Below, piece by piece: positions 61,423 through 64,000 of a stretch of 64,000 bases of DNA. Under the pieces are notes generated by a model that saw only the letters and a list, made by a program, of their open reading frames with translations, was not told the origin of the DNA and did not search any database. This DNA is from Gp1-AA133 sp964641665 (GTDB taxonomy: Bacteria; Acidobacteriota; Terriglobia; Terriglobales; Acidobacteriaceae). Where the stretch lies: contig CAZXKO010000030.1 of the NCBI GenBank assembly GCA_964641665.1, forward strand, positions 37,260 through 101,259. The letters are read 5' to 3'. A program made the translations under genes and the position numbers. Numbering within the stretch: position 1 is the first letter of the stretch; each line of letters begins with the position of its first letter.

Positions 61423-61436
61423 CCTACAGTTGTAGG
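61423..61436. promoter_or_regulatory. Dyad beside the LuxR-type gene's ribosome-binding site
   Basis: CCTACAGTTGTAGG has 6-bp arms around GT and ends two bases into the AGGAGG ribosome-binding site of the gene starting at 61412. It could be an operator or, in RNA, a small hairpin affecting translation. Confidence 0.4.
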
Positions 61437-62185
61437 CGACAATACGTCGTGCACGTCACAGCCCAAGCAAGGTGTACACTATTTCACTTCACTGTGACTG
61501 ACCGACATGCAATCTTTGAATTCGACGAATCAAAGAACAGGTTGCTCAATTCAGGTCCCAGTTAACAGACTCCTAGGTCGAGATCACGTTATTACCGCAA
61601 AGCCCAGTTCAAATTCACTAAACGAGCTGAACACTTCGCCGGGCCTGCCCTGAATCCCAAAAATGGGCGACAACCGCCTTCCGCATATTCGCTTCAGTTG
61701 TCGACATGAAATCGAGGCTTTTCGCCCCTGGCTAACTCACTCGGGCCGGTGCACGCACTCGGGGAAATTGGTATATAGGAAGAGCGATCGCGAGCCAGCG
61801 ACGGCGAAGGCGAGGATTCTCGACAAGAGCCATTGGCTCCCCCAAGCGAGCGTCAGGAATCCCCCTCAGAAACTGCTCCGCGCAATCTAATGTGCGAAGC
61901 CGGTCGATGTCAACTAGTTTGAACATCGGACGAGGATAATATGTGGTAGGCAAGTTTCGAATTGGTCGTCCACCGTTCTTCCCCTGCCATTGAAGTTGCC
62001 CACTTTTGACGAGCGAATGTCCAAACCAGAGAGCACCCTGTGGACCCCCAATGCGCCAGGCTTTTGAGGAGCAACATAATGCGGACACTGCCTTTGACTC
62101 CTGGTATGTTTCGTGTGGCTGAACGATTGCGCTCTGAACTCTATGATCAAGCAGCCTGAGGACGAGACAATTGTTCTAGCTCTGT
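61437..62185. other. Gene-free stretch
   Basis: About 750 bases with lower GC and no recognised gene. A leftward open frame of about 118 codons (61732-62088) has no ribosome-binding site or known motif and was not accepted. The leftward promoter of the LuxR-type gene must lie at its left end. Confidence 0.5.
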
Positions 62186-63178
62186 CTACTGGCCTTCCTC
62201 GGGGACGGGTGTCCAGGACTTGTCCGGATTGAAACGCTCCATCTTTTCGAACTCATCGAGGGCCTGCGGCCCAAAATCTTTCTCGTAGACAACACCGTCA
62301 TGGCTGACGATGAAGGTCCTGACTCCGGTCACGCCATACTCGGCCGGCGCAGCCACTAGGGCAAAACCCCCGATCATTACTCCTTTCACCAAAAAGTCCA
62401 TCTCGTCCAGCGGCGCCGCCGGTCCCTGCCCTTTAAGAATCTTAAAAAAATAACCGTGGTATGGCTCTGAATGGCTGGTATAGCCCTGTTCGATGGCGGC
62501 GGCGATCTTCTCGCCTATTGGACCTCCCCAGCTGCCGTCGGGATTCTGCCAAGCCAAGCCGTCCTGTTTGCCAGGCGTGCTAATAATGCGCTGAGCGTAT
62601 TGGTTCACGTCGAAACCATCGCGCGGCTGGAGGGCGTAGTCGTGCTGGGCTTCCACATAGCCGTGGCAGATTGAAATGGCGTCCAATTCATTGGCGCCGA
62701 TGCGGCGGTACAACAGTTCCTGGCGGCCCGCTTTGGCGTCAAAGAACCACTTGTCGCCCCTTTTTACAATCGGCACTGGGAACGGCCAGTCTTCGTTGCC
62801 TACGAGGAGAAATGCGCGCTTCGCGTTCTTCGGATCCACGGAAACGCTCTTTTTCTCGTGAGCCTCAGCAACGAAGTTAGCAGCGTGCTGCCGGTCTTGC
62901 GGGTATTCCCCGCTCAATACAATGTCCTCGCCACCCGCTCCAAAAATCTGACTAAGCTCAACCACATCGAACTTCTCGGCGGCCTCGACTAGCGCGTCAG
63001 CGGCCTGCTGCGGAGTGTCAAATGTTTTTCCACTTGCTGGGGAAGGAGTAGCAGACGGCCCTTTCTGCACCGTGGTTTGCTGCGCAGAAAGGATCGACGC
63101 GCACAGGAACGCCCAGACCACCGCACCGACAATCCAAACAAGTCTGGAGAGATTTTCATTCCCCGATTTTGATTTCAT
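62186..63178 (-). CDS. Exported DUF2950 protein
   Basis: 330 residues; ATG at 63178 with AGGAG upstream. Signal peptide about 10-33. The DUF2950 pattern is clear: TPQQAADALVEAAEKFD, a LVGNEDWPFPVPIVKRGDKWFFD segment, RQELLYRRIGANELDAI, CHGYVEAQHDYA and PYHGYFFKILKGQGPAAP. The family is found in envelope fractions of Acidobacteriota and Proteobacteria, often next to DUF3300 genes, exactly as here; its role is not known. It follows the DUF3300-like gene by 39 bases and is probably co-transcribed with it. Confidence 0.9.
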   Translation of the reverse strand: MKSKSGNENLSRLVWIVGAVVWAFLCASILSAQQTTVQKGPSATPSPASGKTFDTPQQAADALVEAAEKFDVVELSQIFGAGGEDIVLSGEYPQDRQHAANFVAEAHEKKSVSVDPKNAKRAFLLVGNEDWPFPVPIVKRGDKWFFDAKAGRQELLYRRIGANELDAISICHGYVEAQHDYALQPRDGFDVNQYAQRIISTPGKQDGLAWQNPDGSWGGPIGEKIAAAIEQGYTSHSEPYHGYFFKILKGQGPAAPLDEMDFLVKGVMIGGFALVAAPAEYGVTGVRTFIVSHDGVVYEKDFGPQALDEFEKMERFNPDKSWTPVPEEGQ

Positions 63179-63217
63179 TCTGTGCTCCTATGACTTCCTT
63201 TCGACAATCGTGGCGTG

Positions 63218-64000
63218 CTACCTGCGCCGCCCTCCACCGCCGCCACCACGACTGAAGCCACCGCCGCCTCCGCCTCGAGATCCCATGCTGGAGGCGCCGC
63301 GGCTGCTGCCGGCGCGAGCGCTCGATCCGTTGTACCCGCGCGAACCTCCTCCGAACGCATCCCGATTCCCGCCACCGCTGCGTGAAAGATCCCGGCTTCC
63401 GATGCGGTCCGCGCCGCCTCCGCTCGCCCGGTTGCCAACGCCTGCGCCGTCGGCCCGATTACCGATGCCACCTCCTCCGGCTCGGTTGCTGGGCAGATTG
63501 CCACCTTGCCGGCCAACCTGTTGCCGGGCGCTGGCCTGGCGGTTGGCGAGCGAATCGCCGCGCGTAGTTCCCCCAAACCTGTCCGCCGTCGCCCGATCGC
63601 GATATGGGGCGCCTCCGCGATGTTCCGGGTTGTGTTGCCATCGATCGCCTCCGCCGCGGTCGCCGCCCCCACGAACCGGCTGAGTCGAGGGTCGGTTGCC
63701 AGCGCCGCGACTTGGCAGAGTCGAGGGGCGATTCCCGTTGCCGATGTTGTTGCGGTTGCCTCCACCAATGTTCGTGTTGCGAATGAAATTGTTGTTTCTG
63801 TTGATGTTGATGTTGTTGTTGCCACCCCATCCGCAACCCCAGCCCCACCCCCCGCCCCAGAACGCTCCCATCATCACGCCAACACCGAAAGTAATTGCCA
63901 ACCCCGCCGCGTAGTACCCCGCCGGTGGATAGTAAATGGGAGGGTACGGATAGTACGCGCGACCGTACACCCCGACGGGATCATACGACGGCCCCTCCCC
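63218..64000 (-). CDS. DUF3300-like Gly/Asn-rich protein, 5' end beyond window
   Basis: The frame is open to the right edge, so the N-terminal domain is missing; about 260 codons are seen. YGRAYYPYPPIYYPPAGYYAAG, followed by a hydrophobic Gly/Trp stretch (GVGVMMGAFWGGGWGWG) and an Asn-rich run (NNNININRNNN), resembles the end of DUF3300 domains. The remaining 170 residues are low-complexity Gly/Asn/Arg/Ser, with GNRPST and RGGGG repeats and a very basic end (GGGGRRR). Such a tail suggests nucleic-acid or polymer binding outside the cytoplasm, but this is speculation. Its DUF2950 neighbour supports the assignment. Confidence 0.75.
   Translation of the reverse strand, partial: GEGPSYDPVGVYGRAYYPYPPIYYPPAGYYAAGLAITFGVGVMMGAFWGGGWGWGCGWGGNNNININRNNNFIRNTNIGGGNRNNIGNGNRPSTLPSRGAGNRPSTQPVRGGGDRGGGDRWQHNPEHRGGAPYRDRATADRFGGTTRGDSLANRQASARQQVGRQGGNLPSNRAGGGGIGNRADGAGVGNRASGGGADRIGSRDLSRSGGGNRDAFGGGSRGYNGSSARAGSSRGASSMGSRGGGGGGFSRGGGGGGRRR

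Noticed and set aside
61732..62088. Leftward open frame of about 118 codons
   Set aside because: No ribosome-binding site, no recognisable motif and no supporting neighbour; coding status could not be supported.

Overview
The window is GC-rich, gene-dense bacterial chromosome and looks like an Acidobacteriota genome, most probably class Terriglobia. This is an inference from gene content: a secreted subtilisin with tandem SVIWG motifs, a sedolisin (S53) with an Arg-rich two-helix C-terminal tail, DUF2950 next to a DUF3300-like Gly/Asn-rich protein, remnants of a GWxTD protein and of an Oar-like TonB-dependent receptor, and short phrase-like intergenic repeats. No rRNA, tRNA, CRISPR array, intact insertion sequence or phage gene was seen.

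Layout. 1-12 kb: a frameshifted ribbon-helix-helix gene, an acetyltransferase, a lone multi-pass sensor-like membrane protein behind the SVIWG subtilisin, uvrB, a secreted beta-propeller, an FMN 2-hydroxy-acid dehydrogenase, a papain-like protein and a secreted esterase. 12-31 kb: a Sel1-repeat protein, then a large signalling block. Leftward are cheR, a receiver/HisKA-like protein, an unknown helical protein, and an operon for a 1276-residue GAF/PAS histidine kinase, a receiver and an NtrC-type sigma-54 activator. Rightward is a chemosensory operon: TonB-like protein, MCP, CheW, CheR, CheA, CheB, CheY, CheX. The divergent intergenic region has a near-consensus sigma-54 promoter (22911-22926) and two phased dyads, suggesting that the kinase-activator pair switches on the chemosensory operon.

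31-43 kb: a YVTN-like lipoprotein, Ku, a DUF92 protein, a cyclase-family protein lacking the usual metal-binding histidines, the sedolisin, a DinB/YfiT protein, YdcF-like, threonylcarbamoyl-AMP synthase, a SpoU methyltransferase and RarA. 43-55 kb: a complete trans-4-hydroxyproline catabolic operon (epimerase, three D-hydroxyproline dehydrogenase subunits, deaminase, ketoglutarate-semialdehyde dehydrogenase; the last gene has an in-frame amber codon). A prolyl-dipeptidyl-peptidase-like gene is divergent, followed by an FCD-type GntR regulator and a Tat-exported GH31 glycosidase. The 17-bp spacer of the operon promoter is itself a dyad repeated almost exactly upstream of the glycosidase, pointing to one GntR regulon for using hydroxyproline-rich, possibly glycosylated, protein.

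55-64 kb: a LytTR regulator, a MocR-type regulator with a probably leaderless transcript, a scrambled LytTR/TonB-receptor remnant, membrane and secreted proteins (DoxX-like, DUF1223), a LuxR-type regulator beside a truncated receiver, and DUF2950 with a DUF3300-like gene running off the right edge.
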